Below are positions 34,516 through 46,583 of a DNA stretch of 64,000 nt, one piece after another. Where the stretch lies: the NCBI GenBank assembly GCA_016508695.1, contig VNKQ01000007.1:1674001-1738000 (forward strand). Reading direction: 5' to 3'. A program made the position numbers and the translations under genes. The notes below the pieces were generated by a model. That model worked only from the letters and a program-made list of their open reading frames with translations. It did not search any database and was not told the origin of the DNA. Source of the DNA: Hyphodiscus hymeniophilus (Eukaryota; Ascomycota; Leotiomycetes; Helotiales; Hyphodiscaceae). Each line of letters opens with the position of its first letter. Within the stretch, counting starts at the first letter, position 1.

Positions 34516-36035
34516 ATGGCAGACACAAAGCCAGCAGGAGGACCAGAAGTAAGTACTATACAGCTCTGCTATCATCATTTAATGTGTCTAATAAGTCGTA
34601 GACTACTATTCCCAGCGCAAATCCGGAAGTCAAGCCCGATGCCAAGTCCTCGAAACCTCTCAAGCCCCCAAATCCAATGTGGAAATACATGGGATTGGGA
34701 GAAAACTTTCGGCCTAAACTACCCTCACGAAACTGGACGATCTTTCTGACGATCACTGGGTCGTTTACCGCAGCAGTTGTCTATGACAAGAGGGAAAAGA
34801 GACGTGTTCAGAGAAAATGGGCCAAGCTGGTGGAGCATATTGCGAAGGAGCCTTTGGGATCAAAAGCGATGCCCAGGAAACTCACTGTGTTCTTGGAAGG
34901 ACCACCTACGGATGGGCTTAGGGTCGCTCAAGACCATTTCAAGGAATACGTAAAACCGGTTCTGGTTGCGTCCGGCTTGGACTGGGATTTTATCCAGGGA
35001 AGAAAGGAGGGCGATGTAAGGGCAGAGTTGGCCGAGAAGATCCGCAACTCCAGGTTACCGCTTGAACAACAAGCCGAGGATTTTACAGCAGGAGTTCGTA
35101 GGAAAAGTGGCATCGTGGAATATGAAGGGATCAAGGGCGATATTGTAATAGGACGTCATACATGGAAGGAATATGTTCGAGGTCTACATGAAGGCTGGCT
35201 TGGACCAACAACAGAACCGCCAAGACCAAAAACAGAGAGCTCTGTGGACGATGTTGCTCAGGAGCAAGAAAAGAAAGATGCAGAAGCACCCTTGGAGACA
35301 TTGCCTGGAATCACTATTATACACTCTACGACAAAAGAAGGAGAAGCTGAGACTCCCAAGACAGAACCTGAACCCGCAACAGACAACGAAAAGCCCAAAA
35401 AGCCACCCCAACCAGCGCCCTTCATCGCAACATCCAACTACAAAAATGCACATCTACCACCAGGACTCCCAGCAGAAATACCCTCAATGCCCATCTCCTT
35501 CCCTCACATTCTTGGATTCCTCAACACGCCCACTCGCCTCTACCGCTTCCTCAACCGGCGGGTGTTAGCAGACCAAATAGGACGAGAAACCGCAGCGGCG
35601 ATCCTCGCAACCTACCGCCCCTACGAAAGCACCTCTGAACCTTCGTCCTTCACCCCAGACACCGATTCCGATCCCGCTTCTCCCCAAATGTCCCCTGCCT
35701 CCGAGTCCACACCCGCTCAAACAGCAGAACAGCAAACGGTCCTTTCTATTGAAGAGACTGAATGGCACAAGAACGCCAGAAAGCGTGTGGATGGCGAGCC
35801 CGAACGGACCTGGTTGGAGCCCATAGTGCTCGATCCTCGGATAGCCGAACGCATGCGCAGATTCGAGTTGACGCCCGAGGACGAGGCAAGAGCAAAGAGG
35901 ATCGTGGTTAAAGAGGAGGAGATCGAGGGGTGGATCAAAGGCGGGATCAGGAGTCTGGGGAGGAGTGGGCTGAAGGCCTTGGGGTTTGGGAAGGAGAAGA
36001 AAGAGGCAACGACTGGCGAGGAAGTGCTGGAATAG
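34516..36035 (+). CDS. TIM54: Mitochondrial inner-membrane translocase subunit Tim54
   Basis: Subunit of the TIM22 complex that inserts carrier proteins into the inner membrane. Exons 34516-34548 (33 nt) and 34602-36035 give 488 residues. The family start (PPNPMWKYMGLGENFRPKLP then SRNWTIFLTITGSFTAAVVY) carries the single membrane helix at residues ~55-75, followed by YDKREKRRVQRKW. The large intermembrane-space domain includes PRKLTVFLEGPPTDGLR and VLVASGLDWDFIQGRKEGD. A disordered Pro/Glu/Thr-rich insert precedes SFPHILGFLNTPTRLYRFL. Only the last 30-40 residues are unusual in being strongly basic. Confidence 0.94.
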
Positions 36036-36415
36036 GTTGGGGATTGTATGAGATATCTAGACTGGACTGGGGATTGTACGATGTCCGCATGACTATGAGC
36101 TGTCAGAGCATAATTGTATAGTATGAGCGAATTGTATGGATGGCCGATGTGGTCATGTGCAGATCACGAATAAATAATCAATTCTCCTCTGCATAGTCTA
36201 TGAGGTTCGAAGTGGGAAGATTCATTGATTAGGTGAGGCCATGCGAACTTTTGTCTACTTTTGTATCCCGTCATCAATTCATGCAAGCGCACTGCACTCC
36301 CGTCGTCTCTCTTGTGAACGACTTGGAATTATTCAAATCTTGCGTCCCCTTAATCTGACATTTTCCAATGCCGACGGCCGTAACATTTGGTGGAGGAGAA
36401 GGGCGTTTTCAATGT
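36036..36415. other. Intergenic between convergent TIM54 and NAT1
   Basis: 380 bp of likely 3' UTR; nothing recognised. Confidence 0.55.
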
Positions 36416-39055
36416 TCAGGTCAATGATGAGAAGACGGTGGCTTTAGGCCATTTTGCGGCGGCGCTCGACTTGAAGGACGCAGCCTCACTGCTCTGCCAT
36501 GAGCGTAGAAGCTCTAAAGCTTCCCGTGCCTCCTCGAAAGTGATACTAGGTAGCTTGATAACTGCAGCTACGTCCTTCTCACAGCGCGTTGCTGTGTCTG
36601 GAGCCAAAAGCCTGCGCACACGCAACGCCGAAAGTGTGCTTTGCACAGAGTCTTGGTGCTTTTTGAGATATTCGTCGTTAAACTGTGAGAGGGAAGTAGA
36701 CTCTGGCAAAAGCTTGAATTCGGATTTGATGATTTCCAAAGACTTGGGTGGCACGCTCTCCATATCTTTTTCCATCGCTAATTTGAAGCGAACGATCTGC
36801 TCGTGGACTTTGGGATGCTCCTTACCGAGAGCTGCTGCTGCCAGTAGGCACTTGAGAGCGAGAAGGTACTTTTCTAATACAGGAATTAGCATGGCTATAA
36901 AATGAAACAAGCGTAAAACTTACTTCTCCGAATGTACACCTCGAATCCTGCAATCTGGGCATCAATGCTCTTTGGGCTGAATTGCAGTAATGGTGCAAGG
37001 AACTTCATCGCATCCGTCATGGGTTCGGTGGTAGCAGCAAGCTTGACTCCATCGGGGTCGTCATCCTTCTTTTTTGCTTCGCCGTCCCCTTCCTTGGTGG
37101 ACTTGTTCGGTTCGTTCTTCTTCGCAGCAGCCTCTCGCTCAGCTTTTTGAGCTTCTTTCCTGGCTTTCTTGGCAGCTTTCTTCCGTTCCGCGGCATCGTC
37201 GCCATTCGCATCCCCAATTCCGTTGGTTCCATTACTCAGGGGCTTGTCATGAATATTGAGATATATACCAACAGCCGAAAGTGCCGCACGAGAAAAAAAT
37301 GGGTGATCTCTGAGATGATCCTCCCATCTCATCATATCTACATATGCTCGAATCTGGCCTTTCCGCAGAGAGAAGCTATGGAAATCAAATTGATCCTCTT
37401 GCCAAACGTCGAAGACATTATAGACCGAGGTGAAGCGTTTGAGAGCAAGACCAAGCTTTCCTTGCCTAGCGTAAGATTGTCCATCCTCAGTTAAGAACCA
37501 CATACATTGCATATCATGGAGGTCAGCCAACGGTCCTCCCACAGTTTCTGCTCGCGTGAACATGCCCATCGTCTTAATGGCCGCTTCTGTCTCATCATTC
37601 CTAAGCTGATACTTCGCAGCCTTGGTATTGATATGTCGATCTCGCGTGTCTAAAGTACGTGCTTGTTCCATGATCTCTGACGCCTTTTGCGTGTTGCCGT
37701 AATGTTTCCATATCCGTGCTTTAGTTAGATGAAAATCGACACTGTCAGGTTCTAGCTCAATCGCCTTTTCGATATTCTCCAGAGCTGCGTCCAGGTCTCG
37801 GCTGAGGTAGTAATTGTAATGTTGTGCGAGAAAGTAATAGGCGGCTGAAGCTCCTTTCGATGTGTCTCCATTGCGCTTTGGCTCGTCATTTGCAGCAGAT
37901 TTGTCGCTATCGATGTATTGCTGAACGATAACTGGGAGTATATTCTTTTTCGAGGAGTTCGAATAGAGGTGCTTCAGATTCGCAAATGTTGAAGGGACGC
38001 CCTTGTCCAACATACGATTTAGATACTTGTCGGCAGCGTCCCGGAATTCATCGCCTATGTATGATTAGCATGCTCCTTTCACAGCCACTCTCTATACATG
38101 CCTTCTAGGAAATCTAGTGGTAACCGCCGAGCAGCATCAGATCGGGAATATTTCCCAGCGTATTCGTCATAGACAGCTTTCAACGCCTTGTGATTTGAAG
38201 GGTCAATGTTCATAGCATTTACAAGACCATCATAATATGTCTTATACTCCGAATTTCGATCAATCAGAGTACGGTAAGCTTTTGCTGCTTCCTCCTTTTG
38301 GCCAAGCTGCGCAAGGTATTGTGCCCGGAGTTCCAAGACAGCCAACCTATCCAGGTTATGCTTTGCAGCGGATTCCAGGTGATCCAAAGCTTTCTGGGTA
38401 TCCCCTTGTTCAGCGATCAACGAATTCTTATACATAACGGCTTCGGAATTCTCAAAATCTGTTTTTGAAGGTGGGTTCTTCAAAGTCCCTTCATAGGTTG
38501 TCAGAACCCCCTCTGCCTCTGACAATTCTCCATTCAGATGTAAAGCAACCGCTAACGCTGTCCAGTTCTGACGAATATGCGATCTCTGGGTCAGCATTTG
38601 TCTGCGACTGACAAGATAGCCTTGGTAGTCCCGCATTTGTACTTGAAGTAAAGCCAAATCCCTTTGAATCTGTGATGAATCCGGCTCCAGCTTCAGCGCA
38701 AACTTGTATGCCTTGATAGCCTCCTCGAAATTCTTTGCTGCACGGTAGAGCAATCCATAAACATGCCAGCAAACATGGGATTTCATGTCGCACTGGAGAG
38801 CGACTTTCCCAAGCGCAAAAGCTTCTTCGGTCTTTCCTTGAGAGTTCATAATGAGAGCTTTCATGGCCAGAGTATCTCCGTGCTTGGGATTCTTTTTTAG
38901 AATTTGGTCGGCAGCTTTGATACCTACTCATTTGTGAGCAGGCGATTATATATGAATTGGTGTGAATGCACACCTTTCTTGTACTGCTTATCCTCATAAT
39001 TGCGCACGACAGTCCGAAAGAGCGAAGACTCTTTCGAATTCAGTGGCTGCGGCAT
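36416..39055 (-). CDS. NAT1: N-terminal acetyltransferase A auxiliary subunit (Nat1/Naa15)
   Basis: Ribosome-docking scaffold of NatA, which acetylates Ser/Ala/Thr/Gly N-termini after methionine removal. Minus-strand exons 39055-38974, 38923-38102, 38054-36924 and 36873-36416 give 830 residues (yeast 854). It is TPR-rich throughout (for example NFEEAIKAYKFALKLEPDSS and DLDAALENIEKAIELEPDSV). The Lys/Glu-rich helix KKAAKKARKEAQKAEREAAA lies at residues ~600-620. Family blocks are RRLPLDFLEGDEF and KGVPSTFANLKHLY. Intron 2 (38101-38055) requires a GC donor (G|GCATGT), because no GT donor preserves the frame. It is divergent from the kynurenine formamidase gene (373 bp). Confidence 0.93.
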
Positions 39056-39428
39056 CTTTATATCAGTGGATTTCCCAAGCTGTGTAAGAGGCGGTAGAGG
39101 GCTAGGACCTGGATATAGGTATTTTGTTGATCTGCGAGGGTTCGAAAAGGCCAGGCTCTGGGTGGTAAGAGTTGTGGTTCGAAGGACAAGAATCTCTCTA
39201 CGCAGTTTGTGAGAACCCGATAGACATGCCAGCAGACTGTAAGTAACGGGCCGGGGTATGGAGATGGCAGTTTACTCTGTCGAGTCGCGTGCTCAGTAGT
39301 TGTTCCTCGAGGAATTGGTATGGTGAAGCTTTGGTCTTTTTCGAGGCCCGCTAGTGCTGCACGGCTACACCTTCTCCCACCTTTCACTCACTTGATGATT
39401 TGACAAAACTTTCAAGACATTGAGAACA
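39056..39428. promoter_or_regulatory. Putative shared promoter, NAT1 and kynurenine formamidase
   Basis: 373 bp between divergent starts. No specific site recognised. Confidence 0.45.
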
Positions 39429-40368
39429 ATGGGTGACGTTCAGCTCAAGCACTTCAGACAAAATTACCTCCATGGCTCAAACTCCACAAAGCTCAACACT
39501 GTGGATGTTTGGATACCTGAGTCGTTTCCGATTGCTCCAGGAGATGGAAAACTCTGGTTAATGTCGGTTTACACCTTCTGCTACGGAATAATCGCTGAGC
39601 AGGGGTAGATATATCCATGGGGGAGCTTGGAGAGATCCAGATGTCGACTCATTGAGCTTTGAGCCTGCTGTTAAAGAACTTTGGAAGTCTTCTATGAGGC
39701 TCTCAATCGCTGGATTCGCATCCATCAATTACCGTCTTTCACCGTACTCTTCCCATCCCCATGATCCCAGTTCTCCAGAGGATCCATCGCGAAATGCACA
39801 CTATCCAGACCATCTGATAGATGTAGCGCAAGGTCTGCTTTATCTAGAGGAACACTATCACATTGACAATCGCTACATTCTTGTTGGACATTCTGCTGGT
39901 GGAACAATGGCTTTCGAACTACACAACTGGTATATGCCCCGTACAATGCTTCCCATACCAGCCGTTGTACTTGGCGTTTCTGGAATATACAATTTCGAGG
40001 CTTTCATTGAAAATCACAGAGAAATACCTGCCTACCGAGAGCTCATGGAGAATGCTTTTCCCGACAAGCGTTTATGGGAGAGAGCTTCTCCATACAAGAA
40101 CCGTCTTCCGAATTACGCTACCTGGGAGCAAGCAAAAGCCATTATAATAGCTCACTCTTATCAGGACGAGCTAGTCGAAGAAGCTCAGTCATCGTACATG
40201 TTGGAGCGTGCTCGTATGCCTCCGCATTGCAAGGACAAAGTTCATTTTCTGGCGGCCACTGGGGCTCATGATGAAATATGGGCGAGCGGCTACATATTGG
40301 CTGATTTAATCATCAAGTCGATTGGAATCCTGCGTCAAGCCCAACCTGAACAGGAGCGAGAGGTTTGA
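39429..40368 (+). CDS. BNA7: Kynurenine formamidase
   Basis: Hydrolyses N-formyl-kynurenine to kynurenine in the tryptophan-to-NAD pathway (cytosol). Exons 39429-39556 and 39603-40368 (46-nt intron, phase 2) give 297 residues. It is an alpha/beta hydrolase of the hormone-sensitive-lipase type: oxyanion-hole motif RYIHGGAWRDP, formed across the splice junction; nucleophile serine in LVGHSAGG; acid in HSYQDELV; histidine in GAHDEIW. Using the later acceptor (GGGTAG) would create a TGA, so the CAG at 39600-39602 is the splice site. Confidence 0.92.
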
Positions 40369-40753
40369 ATCTCCAGTGGGCATTAGAAATGTATCAAACC
40401 TGATGAATCAACTAAGACTCGATGATTCAAACTCAACCCCCTCACCCCCACAATAAGAGTACAGAATCATCAGACTAGACAAGTGACCTTTTTGACCTAG
40501 CTAGCAAGGTCTCGACTTACCAACGACTATACGAGGGAAAAGAAGTTAGGGTCAGGCTACTTTCTGCCGTGAAGTTGGAGTAGAATGTTCCTTTTTTCTA
40601 TAGATATACATTATCAATGCTTGTCAATTGACCTTGATCTTACAACCTATTGTCAGCCTGCCAAATATTTTAAATCCCAAGAACTCCAATGCATGCGTCT
40701 CCAAGGGTTCTACAGCCACAGCGCTTCGTCAGTCGTCCGCGGCCACTGCATCG
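40369..40753. other. Intergenic between convergent BNA7 and MIX23
   Basis: 385 bp; probable 3' UTRs only. Confidence 0.55.
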
Positions 40754-41392
40754 TCACTTTTCTCTGGCCTTCCTCCATTCGTTCATCGCCTCCTCCCACT
40801 CTCTGAAATCCCCTCCGCACCTCTCACCAACTAAGCCCCAACTCCTCGCCCGTATAATCTTCTCCACACTCCTCTCTTGCCTCACAACAGCAGCCAGCAT
40901 CTCCGTCCTGGCCTCCCTCGGAAAGAACCTCGCAGAATAAGGATCTAGCCTCTCATTCACAACCCGCTCTCTATCCCTTTCACTCTCCACCTGCCGCAGC
41001 ACCGACTCAGGATCATCCGGATCGGGAGAAGTTGCCACTGAAGCACAGTAGTTCAAGACGTCTGAGCGGACCTGCCATGACGGGAAGAGAACCTGGTCTT
41101 TGAAGGCTCGACATGAGGATGGTGCTATCTGTCTCGAGTTCTGGGGACGTGGTGCGCGGACAGAGGTCGAGGAGGGGTCGAAGCCTTGACCTGCGGGGGT
41201 GTACAGGGCATTGAGGTTCTGCGTTATGGAATCATCGATCGAGGCTCTAGATATGCGAAGGAAATCTGCCAGGGCAGCTTATTAGATACCGTAGACACGA
41301 GTCCGAGGGACATAAGACGACTGACCTCGTAACGCAACGGTAGAGAAGCAGAATTGAGGCGTGAGTGTAGGGTGAGGTGAAGGTTGGGTCAT
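40754..41392 (-). CDS. MIX23: MIX23 / caffeine-induced death protein 2 family
   Basis: Minus-strand exons 41392-41326 and 41265-40754 (60-nt intron GTCAGT...GGCAG, phase 1) give 192 residues. The spliced N-terminus PQFCFSTVALRDFLRISRAS and downstream SSCRAFKDQVLFPSWQVRSD, VLNYC, then DPYSARFFPREARTEMLAAV and RQERSVEKIIRARSWGLVGE match the Cid2/CCDC58 family. In yeast, Mix23 is a soluble intermembrane-space protein with paired cysteines that supports protein import. The cysteines at the start and in the SSC...NYC segment fit. The internal Asp/Glu/Arg-rich region is helical. There is no classic presequence, as expected for this compartment. Confidence 0.86.
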
Positions 41393-41692
41393 AATGTCCT
41401 TCTGGACTCGAGCTTTCTTGGTAGCCTCGGAAGGCGTGGACCAGAAGACGTTCGCCAGTATGAGGACTATTCAATCCCACTCTGGAAGGTGCCGGTCGTG
41501 TGGTGAGCTCTATGAGGAATCAAAAGTCTCGATTCGATGATTTGTTACAGTAAGGGTTACCCCCATCATGCCCCCACGAGCTTCAGGGTCGCCTCTCTCT
41601 TAGCTTATCGGAATGACGTTAATAAGACAGCTCGATGCCCCTTCCAAATTTCTGCAGATGTTCCCATCTCATATCTCCATCATGTCCTGTAA
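41393..41692. promoter_or_regulatory. Divergent promoter region, MIX23 and SAM carrier
   Basis: 300 bp between divergent genes whose products both go to mitochondria. No site recognised. Confidence 0.45.
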
Positions 41693-42920
41693 ATGTCGAA
41701 CACTCATACCGATGTGCTCCTGGTGAGTTGTTGTTTTCCCCTCATGGATTGCGACAATGTGATGGTCAGTGTCACTGTAGCAAGTGCTGTGGTGTGGTGG
41801 GGTCACTTTTAAGCATGTTTTTACGACAGCTATTTCTTTCGCCCAAACTGTACTGAGTGCATGCTGATATTGACCAGGCGGGAGCCTTTGCTGCGTTTTC
41901 TGTCGATCTCCTAGTTTACCCTCTAGATACTTTGAAAACACGGTACCAAAGTCCGGATTATAAGCGGATCTATTATGATGCGTCGAAGAATGCCATCAAC
42001 CGAAGAGTTCTCTTTAGAGGCTTGTATCAGGGAGTTGGAAGTGTCATATTGATCACGATTCCCTCATGTAAATGTTGATGTCTTGCTCAATCCTATCTTT
42101 TCTGACCTCCCATAAAGCAGGGGCATTTTTTACAACCTATGAGGGGATCAAGTCTCTGCTTTCGAAGGCCAACCCCATACTTGCTGGCTCATCGTCACCT
42201 CTGATACCGCAGCCTTTTCTCCATAGCGCGGCCTCAGCCACAGCTGAACTGGTGTCATGTTTCATTCTTACGCCTGCTGAAGTATTGAAGCAGAACGCCC
42301 AGATGATTCGGAGACCGGAAACTGGATCCGCGTCCAAAGCTTCCACTACCTTTCAGCAATCGGTGACGATGCAAGCGCTGAGGCATTTTAAACGTCCGTC
42401 CCAATTGTGGAGGGGATATTCTGCTTTGGCAGCGCGCAACCTACCCTTCACCGCAATGCAATTCCCTATGTTTGAGCACTTGAAGATAACCATCAAGGAT
42501 TACAGAAAGAAGAACGGCACCTTCACAGGAAGTTTGACGGAGACTGCACTGACAACGGCGATCAGCGCTGGTAGTGCTGGAAGTATTGCCGCGATCATCA
42601 CAACTCCAGTCGATGTTGTGAAGACACGGATTATGCTTTCGGCTGCAGGAGAGAGCTCCGAAGACCAAGCGAGGAAGGAGGTGCAGAAAGCTAGAAAACA
42701 GGGAGATTCGCTCCAGAAGCTAGCCAGCAAAAATGGTGTCACGAAGAAAAATAGCTTGACAGTTGGCCGGGAAGTCATGGCGGAATCCGGAATTAAGGGG
42801 CTTTTTCGAGGTGGAACTCTAAGGGCGTTGTGGACAGCATTGGGAAGTGGACTTTACCTGGGTGTATACGAGAGTGGTCGGACCTTCCTGGGCGATCGAC
42901 GTGCTGAGAGCGAGGACTGA
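41693..42920 (+). CDS. PET8: Mitochondrial S-adenosylmethionine carrier
   Basis: Inner-membrane carrier exchanging cytosolic SAM for matrix SAH. Exons 41693-41722 (30 nt), 41878-42067 and 42118-42920 give 340 residues. Three carrier signatures are visible: YPLDTLKTR, TPAEVLKQN and TPVDVVKTR, each starting a repeat of the six-helix fold. VYPLDTLKTRYQSPDY and the RGLYQGVGS loop point to the SAM-carrier subfamily. An insert of about 45 residues (GESSEDQARKEVQKARKQGD) before the last helices is larger than in yeast. Intron 1 is long (155 nt). The intron 2 acceptor is ambiguous by 3 nt; AAAG|CAGGG gives the better IPSSGAFFTTYE join. Confidence 0.88.
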
Positions 42921-43936
42921 TAATTGGTTGCATTCAGCCAAATTGACAAGGCGAGGCTAGTCGGATGTCTGCTACGAGTTGCAAGTATGCGCTGTCACCA
43001 CTAGGACCATCTTTCCATCGAAGCTGTGCTCTTGTCGAATTCCAGCACATTTGTCCTCAAGGAGCATCAGCCCCTCGATCTCTCTCAATGTCGGAAACAC
43101 CACAAGTATCACCGACCTCGGAGCCTTGGACTGGAACTTATCAGTCAAGGAGTGAGCAGAACCATAGGCGAATGGACGGAGGTAGCGGCAGAGATTGGCG
43201 GATTCATATGATAATGAAATCGATTGGATGTGATTATTCCATGGCACCGTGAAGTGCAGCATTGGGTACAACATCGAGCGGTGAGGCTCGTAACCCGGTT
43301 CCCCAGCGGCATGCGTTACGTCGCTTCTGAGGCTGGATATAACAACTCTCTTGATTTCGAATCCACGGAGTGTTTACGGAGTTCTTCCTCCTAAATGCAC
43401 CTGTCCCAGCAGGCCACGATCCGCAATAGTCTCTGCTCGAAACCCCCGAATGGCTCGACTTCTGGAGCGATGTGGATTGCGAGACAGAGATGTGAGGAAA
43501 GCGAACGTTGGGACCGAGCCAGAGTTGGACCAAGCGGTTCTCTTATCTCTTTTGAGTTATCAGGCGGCCCGTGTTTCGACAACTGCTGGTACGTACTACG
43601 TACGCGGACCGGCCTTTGTGCACTGCAGCGGCCCCACATGTCAGAGGCACCTCCAGCAATACCTTACCTTAGCTAGGTACGGTTTTCCCATCTCCTGCGT
43701 GTGACTTTCCAGCGCATGCTGATGATAATCCGTACGGTTAGTGAACATGCACGCGCATATATACCTATCTGCGTCTCGCGATTTAGGTGGCAGCGTCTTC
43801 GATAGAAGGTGCTTTCCTAAAGCCCCAAGAGATAAAGCCGTTTGTCTCCCGATGTCGCCATCGATAACGCAATCCTCCAGTCCAAATTGCACAACATCCC
43901 CTATTCACTTCGCCTTGCTCTGTTCTGTTCTCAACT
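42921..43936. other. Intergenic between SAM carrier and UPF0643 gene
   Basis: About 1 kb with no supported gene; includes a CTTACCTTAGCTAGGTACG element near 43663-43682. Confidence 0.5.
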
Positions 43937-44908
43937 ATGGCGTCTTTCATTTACCGAAGGGCATTTTGTGCGACGTGAGTAATGCGTCTTCCCAACAATC
44001 TTTTCTGATCTTCATGTTAGGACGTGGAGATTTCCCTTGATCAGACTTCGGGGCAATTGTTTTCGAACAAGACTACTCTCTACCTCCCTCGTTAAATCGA
44101 GCCTTCCATCTCCATCTCCATATCGGCCAGCCATGGCTGTTCCCACTGCTCCCTTGGATGCTGAGTCTGTCATCGTGACTCAAAGTCCAGCCAAGCAGAG
44201 CAATCTGACGGTGCAATTGTCTACCCCAACCCCCGAAGCAAACGATGAAAACCGTCTCGTCGTCTCTCCCTACGATGAACCGCCTCATCTCCTGGATTTA
44301 CGGACTCTGGATACTGCAAATCAAATCCTTGCTCGAGCTCTCGTCGGTCTCAAATGTCTAAGAGAAGACTACGCCACTGCTCCGTACGTCGAGATCTTCA
44401 ACTGGTCAGATGTTGTTCAGTCCGTCAAAGAATTGGCTTCGACTTCCAAATTCAACTGGGAGGAACAGGGTTTCTACATCGTCGTCTTCCGATCGCAAAT
44501 CCCACCAACCACTGTCTATGCCGATCTTGGCATCCTTGACAAAGCTGCTCACGCAGAAGCAACCGAGAGCGGAGGATTCCTCAAGTAGGATAACCCCAAC
44601 GTGCTTTAAAATAACATGCTAATCACTGATCCAGGTACTGGTTCGGAACACCTGACAAACTTGGTCGGAACTTGGCAACCTGCGTTTGGCGAAACCAGCA
44701 TGATGCTCGGATTGGAAGTGTTGGAGAGGCTCATCGACGTGCTGCTGGTGCTGCGAGAGTTCTGTAAGAAGCCCTTCAACATCAACACTCCTGCCTTTAG
44801 GAAGATGCTGACCCCATATCTAGGTACACCGAGTGGGGAATCGAGCGCTTCAGACTTCTGATCAAGGATGATGCATCGAACTTTGAGATTGCCAACTGGG
44901 TCGACTAA
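43937..44908 (+). CDS. UPF0643-family protein, probably mitochondrial
   Basis: Exons 43937-43974, 44021-44584, 44635-44763 and 44824-44908 give 271 residues; all junctions are in phase. Diagnostic blocks are PHLLDLRTLDTANQILARAL, KYWFGTPDKLGRNLATCVWR and the end YTEWGIERFRLLI. The family (S. pombe PB2B2.08-like) has no assigned activity known to me. The first exon gives MASFIYRRAFCATTWRFPLI and a run of Arg/Ser without acids, i.e. a plausible matrix presequence. A shorter model starting at 44133 (MAVPTAPLD) would lack it. The Thr/Pro/Gln-rich stretch between is likely linker. Confidence 0.83.
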
Positions 44909-45377
44909 GGATGTGTCTCCTTTCGAATGCGAATATCTAGTAGCGAAATAGGAATTGTCTCTTGCTTTGCATTTGGCGGCTTGGAGTTGGTTTGGTAAAA
45001 TGCATGGAGTAGATGGAGTTGCAGGAAAGACTGCCTTGCTAGACTTCCAACCTAGACTCTAGAATACATAATAAAAGAGCGTCAATGCCCAGACTTATTT
45101 GCAACAGACTTGAGAGCAGTCTATGTACGTATGACATATCGATCGAGTAGCTGAAAAGTATTGCTTTGATTGGTATAAAATTTCGAATTGACGCGGGGTA
45201 ATTTTTGAAAGTGGGAGTTCCCGGCTGCCGTAGACTCACACACAAATCAATCTCAAAAAGTTCACGGGCTTTGCGACAACACCCAAGACCGTGCAACCTT
45301 TTGACTCCGCACTCTTCCCTCGACTACTTCCAGTATTCCTGAGAGATATCCAGATCACACATCGCCAATTGCCCAGC
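44909..45377. other. Intergenic, UPF0643 to eIF3h
   Basis: 469 bp: 3' UTR of the UPF0643 gene and promoter of eIF3h. Nothing else recognised. Confidence 0.55.
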
Positions 45378-46583
45378 ATGGCGGACGCGACGGTAAAAGA
45401 GGTTCCCCTGAACTCCGTACAAGTCGAGGCGCTGGTAAAGAAAATATATCCCATCGCTGAAGAATCTGAGGCTGACCTAGTTCGTAGGTTGTTATGAAGA
45501 TCGTAAAAGCATGCGCGTCTACTTTTCCGACAACTGCCACGGGATCCATCGTTGGCATGGACGTAAATGGAACCCTCCAGATCACCAACTCCTTCCCATT
45601 CCCAGCTCCAGATATTGCAGCCTCTGACTCCCACCCAAACGACCACATGGCCGCTTCGAACATTGCCGCAGCAGCCCCTCGATCAAAGGCCAATGCCACT
45701 TACCAAAATGAGATGATCAAGTATCTACGAGAGGTCAACGTGGATGCGAACAACGTTGGATGGTACACGAGCGCGAACATGGGCAACTTCATCAATACCA
45801 GCTTGATCGAGAACCAGTACTACTATCAAAAGGAGATCAACGAGAGAACAGTTGCTTTGGTTCATGATGTCAGCAGAAGTTCCCAGGGTGCTTTGAGTCT
45901 GCGAGCCTTCAGATTGTCTCCAACCTTTATGGCTGCCTACAAAGAGAGCAAGTTCACCACAGAGAAGTAAGTCGCTGGAAGGAGATCTTCAAGGACATTA
46001 CTAAAACTACTACAGCATGCAAAAGACGAAGCTCACGTACAAGGATATCTTGGTTGAGTTACCAATTATCGTTCACAACTCACATCTCCTGACCTCGTTC
46101 TTACACCAACTTCCCACACCTCCGGCTAAGACAGAACTCGACTTTCCTGCCAGTCTTGCGGATCTCAATAAAGAAGCACCTCAAATCCCTCTATATCCCA
46201 ATCTCGACTCTCTTGATCTCTCCATCGATCCATACCTTGAGAAGACTGCAGACATGCTGTTAGATAGCATTGAGACCCATTACACCGAACTCAACAACTT
46301 CCAATACTTCCAAAGGCAATTAGCTCGTGAACAAACTAAGGTCACAGCGTGGAAGACGAAGCGTGTCGCTGAGAACGCTCAAAGAGCTACACAAAAGCAA
46401 GCACCTCTACCAGAGGATGAGTGGGAGAGATTGTTCAAGCTTCCTACGGAGCCAAGCAGATTGGAGAGCATGTTGAATGCTAAGCAGGTGGATCAGTACT
46501 CGAGACAAGTTGACGGATTTACTGCTAGCATTACTGGGAAGATGTTTGCTGTTAAGAGCAATCTTTTGCCCGACTCGCAATAG
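45378..46583 (+). CDS. eIF3h: Translation initiation factor 3 subunit H
   Basis: Non-catalytic MPN subunit of eIF3, cytosolic. Exons 45378-45434, 45488-45966 and 46016-46583 give 367 residues. The MPN domain begins EVPLNSVQVEALVVMKIVKA and continues through GSIVGMDVNGTLQITNSFPF and VGWYTSANMGNF. The JAMM zinc ligands are missing, as is usual for eIF3h, so it is not a protease. The C-terminal half has the helical LSIDPYLEKTADMLLDSIET region. Budding yeast lacks this subunit; its presence fits a filamentous fungus. Confidence 0.94.

Noticed and set aside
36387..36905. 172-codon plus-strand frame
   Set aside because: It is the antisense shadow of NAT1 exon 4.
39603..39608. GGGTAG acceptor for the kynurenine formamidase intron
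   Set aside because: It would create a TGA at the junction; CAG six bases upstream restores GKLWGRYIHGGAW.
43315..43375. TTTCGAATCC resembling a tRNA T-loop
   Set aside because: No 5-bp T stem, no anticodon arm and no acceptor stem can be drawn around it.
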